Below, piece by piece: positions 28,890-37,111 of a stretch of 39,757 nucleotides of DNA. This stretch comes from Flavobacteriales bacterium (GTDB lineage: Bacteria > Bacteroidota > Bacteroidia > Flavobacteriales_D > Sanyastnellaceae), in contig CANHSF010000006.1 of assembly GCA_947463065.1 (NCBI GenBank), positions 1-39,757 of the forward strand, given 5' to 3'. Position numbers and translations under genes: made by a program. Position 1 is the stretch's first letter. Each line of letters starts with the position of its first letter. The notes under the pieces are model-generated. The model worked only from the letters and a program-made list of their open reading frames with translations. It was not told where the DNA came from and did not search any database.

Positions 28890-29020
28890 TCGGCGCGTCA
28901 AAAAACTGACGATTGTCATGTTTTTGTTTGAGTGTTCTCATTTTTACAAGCGCCGTGCAGTTTTTTGATATTCCTTTGGCTCCATGAAGTTCATCGCCCA
29001 TCCCATTGGGTGCTTTATCT

Positions 29021-30235
29021 ATGCTAAGTCGAAGTGAATCACGGTTTGAAAATGTCTTTCATCATGTCAATGAAGGCATCTTGATCTGCAACCACAAAGG
29101 GCAGATCATCTTGACCAATCCCAAATGCAATGTGCTTTTTGGCTATGACACCGATGAGCTCAATGGGGCGCAGGTCGAAATTTTGATTCCCTCCAAATTT
29201 GCCGAACGCCACGTGGAGCATCGCGATAGCTTCATGAAGCATCCCGTGCGCCGTCCTATGGGCAACAACATGACGCTCTTTGGAAAACGCAAAAACGGCG
29301 ATGAGTTTCCGGTCGAGGTTAGTCTGAGCCATTACGAAACGGCTGAAGGCATGTTTGTGATCGGTTTTGTCATCGATGTTTCTGAGCGTTTTGAGCAACA
29401 AAAACGAATCATGCGCATCAATTCGGAACTCAAGTTGCTCAATGAAAATCTGGAAAACAAAGTCAGTGAACGGACCTTGGTGCTTCGTGAGGCGCTCAAT
29501 GCCCTCGAAGCATCGCGCGATGAATTGGAGCAGGCCCTGGAAAAGGAAAAGGAATTGAATGAGATGAAGTCCAGGTTCATCACCATGGCTTCGCATGAGT
29601 TTCGTACACCTCTCAGCACCATTCTTTCATCGGCTTCATTGATCAGCAAATACATGGAGACCCATCATCAAGAGCAACGCGAAAAGCATGTGGGTCGAAT
29701 CAAATCGGCGGTGAATGGGTTGACTGAAATTCTCAATGACTTTTTGTCCATCGGCAAGTTGGAAGAGGGTAAAATTCAAGTGCAATGGATGCCAGTAGAC
29801 GTGGTGACGCTTATCCAAGAGGTGATCGACGATTTGCATGTGCTGTGTAAAGAAGGTCAGCAGATTCACTTGGAGCACAACGTGGATACCCCATGGATTA
29901 CAGACAAAGCCTTGTTGCGCAATATGATGGTCAATCTGATCTCGAATGCCATCAAGTTCTCGAATGATCATTCGGTTATTCATGTTCGGGTCGAAGTCTG
30001 CGATGATGGCCTATGCCTGGAGGTGAAAGATCAGGGCATTGGAATTTCCGAAGAGGACAAACGCCACTTGTTTGAACGTTTTTTCCGCGGAAAGAATGCT
30101 CAGAACATACAGGGCACCGGATTGGGACTCAACATCATCACTAAATATTTGGAACTCCTCAACGGAACGATCCACGTGGACAGTGAATTGAACGTTGGCA
30201 CTACATTTCGCATTCAAATCCCACAAAAAAAATAA
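29021..30235 (+). CDS. PAS-domain sensor histidine kinase
   Basis: PAS segment 'FENVFHHVNEGILICNHKGQIILTNPKCNVLFGYDTDELNG', coiled coil, HisKA 'MASHEFRTPLSTILSSASLI', HATPase 'NLISNAIKFS', 'DQGIGISEED', 'GTGLGLNIITKY'. ATG 29021 preferred over TTG 29006. Confidence 0.95.
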   Translation: MLSRSESRFENVFHHVNEGILICNHKGQIILTNPKCNVLFGYDTDELNGAQVEILIPSKFAERHVEHRDSFMKHPVRRPMGNNMTLFGKRKNGDEFPVEVSLSHYETAEGMFVIGFVIDVSERFEQQKRIMRINSELKLLNENLENKVSERTLVLREALNALEASRDELEQALEKEKELNEMKSRFITMASHEFRTPLSTILSSASLISKYMETHHQEQREKHVGRIKSAVNGLTEILNDFLSIGKLEEGKIQVQWMPVDVVTLIQEVIDDLHVLCKEGQQIHLEHNVDTPWITDKALLRNMMVNLISNAIKFSNDHSVIHVRVEVCDDGLCLEVKDQGIGISEEDKRHLFERFFRGKNAQNIQGTGLGLNIITKYLELLNGTIHVDSELNVGTTFRIQIPQKK

Positions 30236-30241
30236 GGCACT

Positions 30242-31297
30242 ATGAAAAACATCTTATTGATTGAAGACAACCCCGATGTTCGGGAGAATTCAGCCGAAAT
30301 CTTGACCATGGCGGGTTATCAGGTACGCACCGCCGAGAATGGAAAAGTGGGCGTTGAAATGGTCAAACTCGAGCGACCAGATTTGATCGTGTGCGATATC
30401 ATGATGCCGGTTTTGGATGGTTTTGGTGTGCTTCAAGTCCTCAGTATGTCGGAAGAAACAGCGGCGATTCCGTTCATTTTTCTTACCGCCAAGACAGAAC
30501 GTGCCGACGTACGCAAAGGCATGGAAATGGGCGCCGATGATTATCTCACCAAGCCATTTGACGATGTGGAACTGTTGAAGGCGGTAGAAAGCCGATTGAA
30601 TAAGGTGCGCCAGCGTCAGAACGATCCACTGCAAAACGCTACCATAGAGCATATGCTCGGTCAATTGCACGGTTTGGAAGACATCGCCACCGTGGCCCAG
30701 CGTACCCAAGTCAAAAATTACCGCAAACGAGAGGTTATCTTTACAGAAGGCGATACTCCTCAAGGACTGTTCTATCTCAAATCAGGCAAAGTGAAGCTGT
30801 ACAAGAGCCATGAGTTGGGAAAAGATTTGATCACACATCTCTTGCAGCCGGGCGATTTTTTTGGCTACCTGTCCTTGTTGCAAGGCACACCGTACAACCA
30901 AAGCGCCGAAACCATCGAAGAATCCGAGGTCGTGATGTATAGCGTAGAAGACTTCATGCATTTGATCACGGCTTCGCCTCAAGTCGCTGAGCAATTCATA
31001 CGGTTGCTGGCAGGCAATGTGCAAAAGGAGCACGATCGACTGATTGCATTGGCTTACAGCAGTGTGCGCAAACGCACGGCCGAAGCGCTGCTCACGTTGA
31101 AGGACCGATACCATACCGATACCGAGCGTCCATTCGGTATGTCGATTTCACGCGATGATTTGGCCAAATTGGTCGGTACAGCTACAGAATCGCTCATTCG
31201 CACCATCAGCGACTTCAAAGAGGAGGGATTGATTCAGGTCAACGCCTCCAATATTACCATTCTCAATGTGAAAAAATTGGAACAAATGCGCAATTGA
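30242..31297 (+). CDS. Response regulator: REC fused to CRP/FNR-type cNMP-binding and HTH domains
   Basis: REC 'ILLIEDNPDVREN...DLIVCDIMMPVLDGFGVL...FLTAKTERAD...GADDYLTKPF'; cNMP domain 'REVIFTEGDTPQGLFYLKSGKVKLYKSHELGKDLITHLLQPGDFFGYLSLLQG'; HTH 'MSISRDDLAKLVGTATESLIRTISDFKEEGLI'. Confidence 0.93.
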   Translation: MKNILLIEDNPDVRENSAEILTMAGYQVRTAENGKVGVEMVKLERPDLIVCDIMMPVLDGFGVLQVLSMSEETAAIPFIFLTAKTERADVRKGMEMGADDYLTKPFDDVELLKAVESRLNKVRQRQNDPLQNATIEHMLGQLHGLEDIATVAQRTQVKNYRKREVIFTEGDTPQGLFYLKSGKVKLYKSHELGKDLITHLLQPGDFFGYLSLLQGTPYNQSAETIEESEVVMYSVEDFMHLITASPQVAEQFIRLLAGNVQKEHDRLIALAYSSVRKRTAEALLTLKDRYHTDTERPFGMSISRDDLAKLVGTATESLIRTISDFKEEGLIQVNASNITILNVKKLEQMRN

Positions 31298-31314
31298 TGC
31301 AGCGGCGCATCAAT
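31293..31314. terminator. Inverted repeat spanning both stop codons of convergent genes (possible bidirectional terminator, no T-tract)
   Basis: ATTGATGC-AGCGGC-GCATCAAT, 8-bp perfect stem. Confidence 0.45.
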
Positions 31315-32722
31315 GCCCACCGCTCACTGGCGCAGCATCCAAATGGCGAGTGCGCCAAGCGTAGTAGGCGAGATAGATGAAGCAGACAATCCCAACCCAA
31401 TAGCTTTGCTGGATGCCAACCACTTGTTCCGACAAGTAGCCTTGGGTGTAGCTCACCAATCCGCCGCCCATGATCATCATGATCAGCAACGAAGAGCCCA
31501 CGTTGGTATGCCGGCCCAATCCAGAAATGGCAATGGTAAAAATACAAGGCCAAAGCGTACTGCAGAATAGTCCCACGGCTATGAAAGCATACGCACTCAC
31601 CATGCCTGTTCCGTAGATGCCAATCAAAAGGGAAATGATCGCTGCGGCGGAGAACAACAACAATTGACGCGATGGCAATCCTTTGCTGAGGTAATCGAGC
31701 CCAATAAGTACTACGATGAGTCCAGCATAACTGTAAAATTCCTCCACGGGATGTTCAGCGATTTTGTTGGCCAGAATAAAAATGCCAAAAGCAACAAAAG
31801 GCAATACCACGTTGAATACTTGTTTGAGGGTATTGCTCACCCCAAATGCACCTGCCGCTGAGGTCCAACGGCCAATCATCAAGCTTGCCCAGAACAGCGA
31901 AACATAGGGCGCAACGGCATCTTCGCTCACTCCGAGTTTTTGCTTGAGGAAGTCGGGCAAGTTACTCGCTGTTGACACTTCGACACCGACATAGACAAAT
32001 ATTGCAATCATGCCCAGGGTGAGTTGAGGATATTGGAATACGCTGGATTTGGCGGGTGTTGCGCCATTGGTGGTTGCATCTTCTTCGGTGATCACATCGG
32101 GCAAACTCGACCATTTAATCAGCGCTGCAGCCAATACGAATGCACCCCCTAATGCGATGTAAGGAATTTGTACGTTGGACAATTCCATGGCAGCTCCATC
32201 GCCTTTGGGCGCTCCAAAAATTGCGAAGGCCACGATGACAGGGCCAATGGTGGTGCCGATGTTGTTGATGCCGCCCGCAAGACTTAGCCGTTGTGATCCG
32301 GTGCTTGAGTCTCCCAGCCGAATAATGAGTGGATTGGCAGCAATCTGTTGCATCGAAAATCCTAGGCCTACGATGAACAGCCCACTGATCAGTAAGGTGA
32401 ACGACTGGCTGTTGGCTGCAGGAATAAAGAGTAAGGAGCCAAAGGCCGAAATGAGCAGACCCAAGGCCATTCCGTTGCGGTAGCCGATGCTATTGAGGAT
32501 ATCGCTTTTGCGCACATACGACAAACCAAAATAGATCAACGATCCCACGGTATAGGAAATATAAAAAGCGACCGAGATGAGCTGCACTTTGCTTTGGCTC
32601 AGGTTCAGGGCCTTTTTGAATACCGGAATCAAGATGTCGTTGCTGGCGGCTACAAATCCCCAAAAGAAAAAAATGGATATGAGCGTAATGAATGCCGCAA
32701 TGTTGGTCTTTGGTTTAGTCAT
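31310..32722 (-). CDS. Sugar MFS transporter (FucP-like)
   Basis: 'MTKPKTNIAAFITLISIFFFWGFVAASNDILIPVFKKALNLSQSKVQLISVAFYISY', 'GFSMQQIAANPLIIRLGDSSTGSQRLSLAGGINNIGTTIGP': FucP/glucose-galactose MFS. The upstream 118 codons of the ORF are not part of it. Confidence 0.9.
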   Translation of the reverse strand: MTKPKTNIAAFITLISIFFFWGFVAASNDILIPVFKKALNLSQSKVQLISVAFYISYTVGSLIYFGLSYVRKSDILNSIGYRNGMALGLLISAFGSLLFIPAANSQSFTLLISGLFIVGLGFSMQQIAANPLIIRLGDSSTGSQRLSLAGGINNIGTTIGPVIVAFAIFGAPKGDGAAMELSNVQIPYIALGGAFVLAAALIKWSSLPDVITEEDATTNGATPAKSSVFQYPQLTLGMIAIFVYVGVEVSTASNLPDFLKQKLGVSEDAVAPYVSLFWASLMIGRWTSAAGAFGVSNTLKQVFNVVLPFVAFGIFILANKIAEHPVEEFYSYAGLIVVLIGLDYLSKGLPSRQLLLFSAAAIISLLIGIYGTGMVSAYAFIAVGLFCSTLWPCIFTIAISGLGRHTNVGSSLLIMMIMGGGLVSYTQGYLSEQVVGIQQSYWVGIVCFIYLAYYAWRTRHLDAAPVSGGH

Positions 32723-32867
32723 GGTGGTAGGCTCAAGTTGGTTTGAGCGCCCCAATGATACGCAAAATTGGTTTAACCTCCTTTCTTTGTTGTCAAGATA
32801 TTGTGCTTTTGACAATAAGCCCCCCATCCAAGCCCATTTAAGGACGGAAGGATGAATGATTTGTCTT

Positions 32868-32927
32868 GCGACGCAATGCTTTGTTGAGCGGCGCATGCTT
32901 TGATGAGCGACGCAATGCCTTGCGTCG
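32868..32927. repeat. Three ~20-bp degenerate tandem units ending in a perfect hairpin
   Basis: GCGACGCAATGCTTTGTTGA / GCGGCGCATGCTTTGATGA / GCGACGCAATGCCTTGCGTCG. The last unit contains CGACGCAA-TGCC-TTGCGTCG. Confidence 0.6.
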
Positions 32928-33063
32928 ATACAGCATTTTCGGATGGAATATGCTTCGGCCGCACAGTGATTTTCCCTAGACCCCGAATCTCTCAGCGGCC
33001 GCGTTGGTGGATGGTTCTCGCGTGAATGTTTTTTTGGACTTCGGATCATCGTTTTTACAAAAC

Positions 33064-33259
33064 CTCGCACCTCCAACCTCCAACCTCCAACCTCTTACCT
33101 CCAACCTCGCACCTCCAACCTCCAACCTCTCACCTCCAACCTCCAACCTCCAACCTCTCACCTCCAACCTCACACCTCCAACTTCGCACCTCCAACCTCA
33201 CACCACCAACCTCGCACCTCCAACCTCCAACCTCTCACCTCCAACCTCACACCTCCAAC
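33064..33259. repeat. Heptanucleotide tandem array, 28 units of 7 bp (CTCCAAC and variants CTC[GC/TC/AC/TT]AC)
   Basis: Direct reading in steps of 7 from 33064 to 33259. Nearly all units fit CTCNNAC (exceptions TTCGCAC and CACCAAC). Confidence 0.97.
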
Positions 33260-33263
33260 CGTT

Positions 33264-33947
33264 TCACCGGTGGCAACACGAATGTTGGGTGTCGGATAAT
33301 TTGGGACTCACCATGGGGATGCCGAGGCCTGCGCCGCGCAGAACGATGAGCAATGCAAAGGCCATCAATACGATTTGAATTTGGCGTTTGTGGCGCTGTC
33401 CGAAACGCTCTTGAAGGGCACGGATAATGTGTGAAGAGAAAAACAATGCGGGTGTATTGGCCAATCCAAACAGGGCCATGAATAAGGCCCCCATCCACGG
33501 TGAGGCGGTGATAATGGAGGCGGCCAATGCGCTGTAGACTAGTCCACAGGGCAAAAAGGCGTTGAGCAGTCCCATGCCAAGGACGATGCCGGGGTGTCCT
33601 GTGTGCCACCATTGCATCCATTGTTGCCGAAGGTTGCGCATGGGCTGCCCCCACCGTGCAGGGAGGCGCTGAATGGTGGTGGGCCACAAAAATGTGAGCA
33701 ACAACAGCGATCCAGCTACCACCGCCAACCACTCTTGGGTGATCACCAAGCGCATGCTGTAGCCGATAAGACCCATCAGCGCTCCGAATAGGGCATAACC
33801 CAAAATCCTTCCGCTGTGGTAGATCAACGAGCGTTTCATGTGCAATCGCCCACCCACGTGCAAGGCCGCCACCAACGGGCCACACATGCCGATGCAATGT
33901 AGGCTTCCTGCGAGGCCAATACTCAGTGCAATGAGGAGGTGATGCAT
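33264..33947 (-). CDS. Sulfite exporter TauE/SafE-like membrane protein of the cbb3 cluster
   Basis: 'MHHLLIALSIGLAGSLHCIGMCGPLVAAL...YHSGRILGYALFGALMGLIG...GMGLLNAFLPCGLVYSAL...MALFGLANTPALF'. Start codon abuts the fixH stop. Confidence 0.88.
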   Translation of the reverse strand: MHHLLIALSIGLAGSLHCIGMCGPLVAALHVGGRLHMKRSLIYHSGRILGYALFGALMGLIGYSMRLVITQEWLAVVAGSLLLLTFLWPTTIQRLPARWGQPMRNLRQQWMQWWHTGHPGIVLGMGLLNAFLPCGLVYSALAASIITASPWMGALFMALFGLANTPALFFSSHIIRALQERFGQRHKRQIQIVLMAFALLIVLRGAGLGIPMVSPKLSDTQHSCCHR

Positions 33948-34382
33948 CTAGTGAACGATGACGGATTGTTCGAAGGCGTATGGAATGTGATCTTTGACCC
34001 AGTCGATCTTGAGCATGTATTTCCCTTGCTCCAAAACGGATTTATCGATGTGCAAAATGCCTTTCTCATCGGGTTGGATATCGAATACTTTGTCGGCCTT
34101 GGCGTTGTCGGGTTTGTACATGAAGATACTGCGGCTGTCGACTTGCCAATGTCCAATGGGCAAAGCGATGTCGATGGATGCCCCTTTTTGTACCATTTCG
34201 ATGCCCGATGACAAGGCGTAATAATTTTGCAACGCGCGCATGCGATCGCTGTATTTCAACTCTTGTTCGTAGTAATCTTTGCGCACCAGCGAGACATCTT
34301 TGCCGTGTGACTTGACGACGAGCAAAACAATACCTGCTACAAATGCGAGGTAGATGAATAATATGCGTTTTCCCCAGTTCAT
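33948..34382 (-). CDS. fixH: FixH family protein
   Basis: 144 aa, N-terminal TM 'MNWGKRILFIYLAFVAGIVLLVVKSHGKDVSLVRKDYYEQELKYSDRM', in the position expected after ccoG. Confidence 0.85.
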   Translation of the reverse strand: MNWGKRILFIYLAFVAGIVLLVVKSHGKDVSLVRKDYYEQELKYSDRMRALQNYYALSSGIEMVQKGASIDIALPIGHWQVDSRSIFMYKPDNAKADKVFDIQPDEKGILHIDKSVLEQGKYMLKIDWVKDHIPYAFEQSVIVH

Positions 34383-34383
34383 G

Positions 34384-35787
34384 TTATTGTTTTTTAAATT
34401 GTCGATTGGATGGACCTAAAAAGGTTGTTTTTTCTCGGCTGATGCATTGGCCATGGGCTTCAAAGCACAACCTGATATTGGATTTTTGTTGTGTGATACG
34501 AGACACCGGAAGGATCACAAAGAGCTGAACATCGATCACGGTGTCGGGAGGAATGACCAGCAACGAATCTCCGACATGTTGTATCTGTGCGTGCATTTTT
34601 TCTTCGTGCACAACAACAGGTAAGGCGGCACGTGTTTTATTCACGATTTTGATGTTGTACAAATTGCTGATGGTGCTGTCGGTGGGGCGATAAAACAAGG
34701 TGCCTTTGGGTCGGGCTACGTTCACATCCAAGTCGCTGCGGGTGATGAGCAAGAAACTTTCCAACGAAATCAACACGCCCAACACCGCAGTGTATGCAAT
34801 AATGCGGGGAGTGAAGCGCAACCGTTGGCCCTTTGCAATGGTGTTTTCGCTGGCATATCGGATGAGGCCTTTGGGCTTGTTTAAACCTTGCATGATGTGA
34901 TCGCACGAATCGATGCAGGCCGTGCAGTTGACACATTCGAGTTGCGTGCCATTGCGGATGTCGATACCGGTCGGGCATACGCGCACACAATCACCGCAAT
35001 CGATACAATCGCCTTTGCCCGTTTCTTTGCCCTTGTGCCGCGGTTCGCCACGCACATAATCGTAGGCGACTACGATGGAGTTTTTGTCCAACAATACACC
35101 TTGCATGCGGCCATACGGACATACGACTAGGCAGGCTTGCTCGCGGAACCAATAGTACACAAAGAAGAAAATCACGGTAAATGCAATCATTGCGATGAGC
35201 CCACCGATATGCTGGCCCGCCGGTTCGGTCATGATTTTCCATACTTCTTTGACCCCAATGATGTAAGCCAATAAAGTGTGGGCCACCATGAATGCAACGA
35301 TAAAAAACAAAACGATTTTTAATGCGCGCTTCTTGATTTTTTCGTTGGTCCAAGGGCCATTTTGAAGTTGTTTTTGTCGTGCCGCATTTCCTTCAATGGC
35401 GTATTCAATCTTGCGGAATATCATTTCCATAAAAATGGTCTGAGGGCAAACCCATCCGCAGAAAACTCTTCCGTACACCACCGTGAATAGCGCGATGAAC
35501 ACAATGAAAATGATCATGCCCAACATGAAGATGAAAAAATCTTGTGGCCAAAAGCGGACGCCAAACAAGATGAATTTCCGCTCAACAATATTGAACAAAA
35601 ACAGCGGATCGCCTTTCCATTCGATGAAAGGCAGGGTGAAAAAAATCACGATGTAAATCCAACTTACACGCGTGCGCCAGTTGTAGAACGTGCCCGATGG
35701 TTGTTTGGGAAAAAACCATACGCGCTTGCCCTGCTGGTCGATGTGGCTGACGCTGTCGCGAAAACTTTCTTCTGCGTAAGTGGACAT
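34384..35787 (-). CDS. ccoG: Cytochrome c oxidase accessory protein CcoG (FixG)
   Basis: 'GRVFCGWVCPQTIFMEMIFRKIEY', 'CLVVCPYGRMQG', ferredoxin-type 'CIDCGDCVRVCPTGIDIRNGTQLECVNCTACIDSCDHIM'. Confidence 0.95.
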   Translation of the reverse strand: MSTYAEESFRDSVSHIDQQGKRVWFFPKQPSGTFYNWRTRVSWIYIVIFFTLPFIEWKGDPLFLFNIVERKFILFGVRFWPQDFFIFMLGMIIFIVFIALFTVVYGRVFCGWVCPQTIFMEMIFRKIEYAIEGNAARQKQLQNGPWTNEKIKKRALKIVLFFIVAFMVAHTLLAYIIGVKEVWKIMTEPAGQHIGGLIAMIAFTVIFFFVYYWFREQACLVVCPYGRMQGVLLDKNSIVVAYDYVRGEPRHKGKETGKGDCIDCGDCVRVCPTGIDIRNGTQLECVNCTACIDSCDHIMQGLNKPKGLIRYASENTIAKGQRLRFTPRIIAYTAVLGVLISLESFLLITRSDLDVNVARPKGTLFYRPTDSTISNLYNIKIVNKTRAALPVVVHEEKMHAQIQHVGDSLLVIPPDTVIDVQLFVILPVSRITQQKSNIRLCFEAHGQCISREKTTFLGPSNRQFKKQ

Positions 35788-35796
35788 AGGACGGTA

Positions 35797-36945
35797 TTAT
35801 TTCGCTGCTACAGTATTCAGAGTGTCTGTTGCCACAGTGTCTTGGGGTGCGCTGCCAGCTGCGGCATACAGATCGCCTTCAGGGGCTTTTGGATTGGAGG
35901 GATGGGTGCCTTGCAAACTCATGACGTAGTTGGCTACTTGCGCAATTTCGGCAGCCGACAACTCTTGTTGCCACGACTTCATGCCTTTGCCTTGTACTCC
36001 GTATTTGATGGTTTTAAATACATCTTTGATATCGCCACCATGCAGCCAATACGAGTCGGTGAGGTTGGGTCCTACAATGCCTTCGCCCGAACCTCCGTGA
36101 CATACTTTACACAGTTTGGTATAATGCGATGCGCCTTGTTGGAGAATGGTGGCATCGGCCTGCAGTGTAATGGTCGTTTCATCTACTGCATCGGCCGCTT
36201 TGGCTTTGTAGGCTTCGATGGCCAGGCGTGCTGTTTCCATTTCATTGGTGTATTCGGTGGCTTGCAATGCACCTTCTTTGACCACATGGAAATACGTCAA
36301 ATAAATACCTGCCCAAACGATGGACACATAGAATCCATATTTCCACCAGGGCGGCAATGCATTGTCCAATTCGCGGATACCATCGTAATCGTGATCGGTC
36401 ATGATGGCTGCTTCGGCCTCAATAGCTACACTTTTGTTCATGCGGTCCCAGAAGTAACTGCGGCGTTTGGCAGGCGCTACCTCAGCGATGTGTGCGTTGG
36501 TGTAACTGCGAATGAGCAACATGTAATACAACACCACGGCCAATTCGATTGCAATGATCACCACGAGCGCGTTGATGGCAGTATGTCCAAATCCTTCGTG
36601 CAAAAACATCGCTTGCTTATGCGGTTCGGGCATTTTGAGTTGAGCCTGTGAGGGCAGAGCCACGCTGCTTAATGCTATCAATGCGGCAATGGTTTTAAAT
36701 CCTTCCCAGTTTTTTTTAGCTTGATCCTTGCCGTATTTCAAGGCAATCGCACTGAAGACTTTGCCCAATTGGACAATGAAGATCAGCAGCACGACAGCTA
36801 CGAAGATGAGGGCATAAAACACGGGGGATTGGTAAATGCTCGGCTCTTGAAGTTTTGCCGCTTCAACTATTGCTGGATTGGCTTGTGCCCAACCGCTGTG
36901 AACAAAGAGTGCGATAAGGCTGGTCGTTATGGTTATTCTTTTCAT
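35797..36945 (-). CDS. ccoP: cbb3-type cytochrome c oxidase diheme-subunit homologue CcoP, here with a single CxxCH
   Basis: FixP-like 'DHDYDGIRELDNALPPWWKYGFYVSIVWAGIYLTYFHVV', heme site 'LCKVCHGGSGEGIVGPNLTDSYWLHGG', preceded by an additional TM N-terminus. Start at MKRITITT. Confidence 0.92.
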   Translation of the reverse strand: MKRITITTSLIALFVHSGWAQANPAIVEAAKLQEPSIYQSPVFYALIFVAVVLLIFIVQLGKVFSAIALKYGKDQAKKNWEGFKTIAALIALSSVALPSQAQLKMPEPHKQAMFLHEGFGHTAINALVVIIAIELAVVLYYMLLIRSYTNAHIAEVAPAKRRSYFWDRMNKSVAIEAEAAIMTDHDYDGIRELDNALPPWWKYGFYVSIVWAGIYLTYFHVVKEGALQATEYTNEMETARLAIEAYKAKAADAVDETTITLQADATILQQGASHYTKLCKVCHGGSGEGIVGPNLTDSYWLHGGDIKDVFKTIKYGVQGKGMKSWQQELSAAEIAQVANYVMSLQGTHPSNPKAPEGDLYAAAGSAPQDTVATDTLNTVAAK

Positions 36946-36952
36946 CGCTATG

Positions 36953-37111
36953 TTATTGTAGTGGTAAGTTTTTTTGTTCTTGAATGCTCTCGCGGGATTG
37001 GCGAAAGACTTGCCACAATGCCAAGCCAAACACCCCGATGAAGAGCAACATGGAGATCAGCGGATAGATCGCTATTCCCGAAATGGATTCGAGATAATTG
37101 ATGAATTTCAT
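36953..37111 (-). CDS. ccoQ: cbb3 oxidase small subunit CcoQ/FixQ-like (not in supplied ORF track)
   Basis: 52 aa read directly: MKFINYLESISGIAIYPLISMLLFIGVFGLALWQVFRQSRESIQEQKNLPLQ. One TM, ATGA overlap with the ccoNO stop. Confidence 0.85.
   Translation of the reverse strand: MKFINYLESISGIAIYPLISMLLFIGVFGLALWQVFRQSRESIQEQKNLPLQ

Noticed and set aside
28893-28912. CGTCA-A5C-TGACG hairpin after lptB as terminator
   Set aside because: Only a 5-bp stem and no T-run; overlaps the weak TGA-N6-TCA dyad.
28155-28919. 254-aa minus-strand ORF opposite lptB
   Set aside because: Antisense shadow of a highly conserved gene.
33064-33259. CRISPR-like array
   Set aside because: Unit is 7 bp with no spacers; no cas genes nearby.
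33004-33378. ORFs encoding PPTSNLQPLTS / LEVRGWRLEVGG repeats
   Set aside because: Artefacts of a 7-bp tandem array that leaves all frames open; no start context or non-repeat coding sequence.
35542-36651. 369-aa plus-strand ORF opposite ccoP/ccoG
   Set aside because: Spans two confirmed cco genes in antisense; no recognisable domain.
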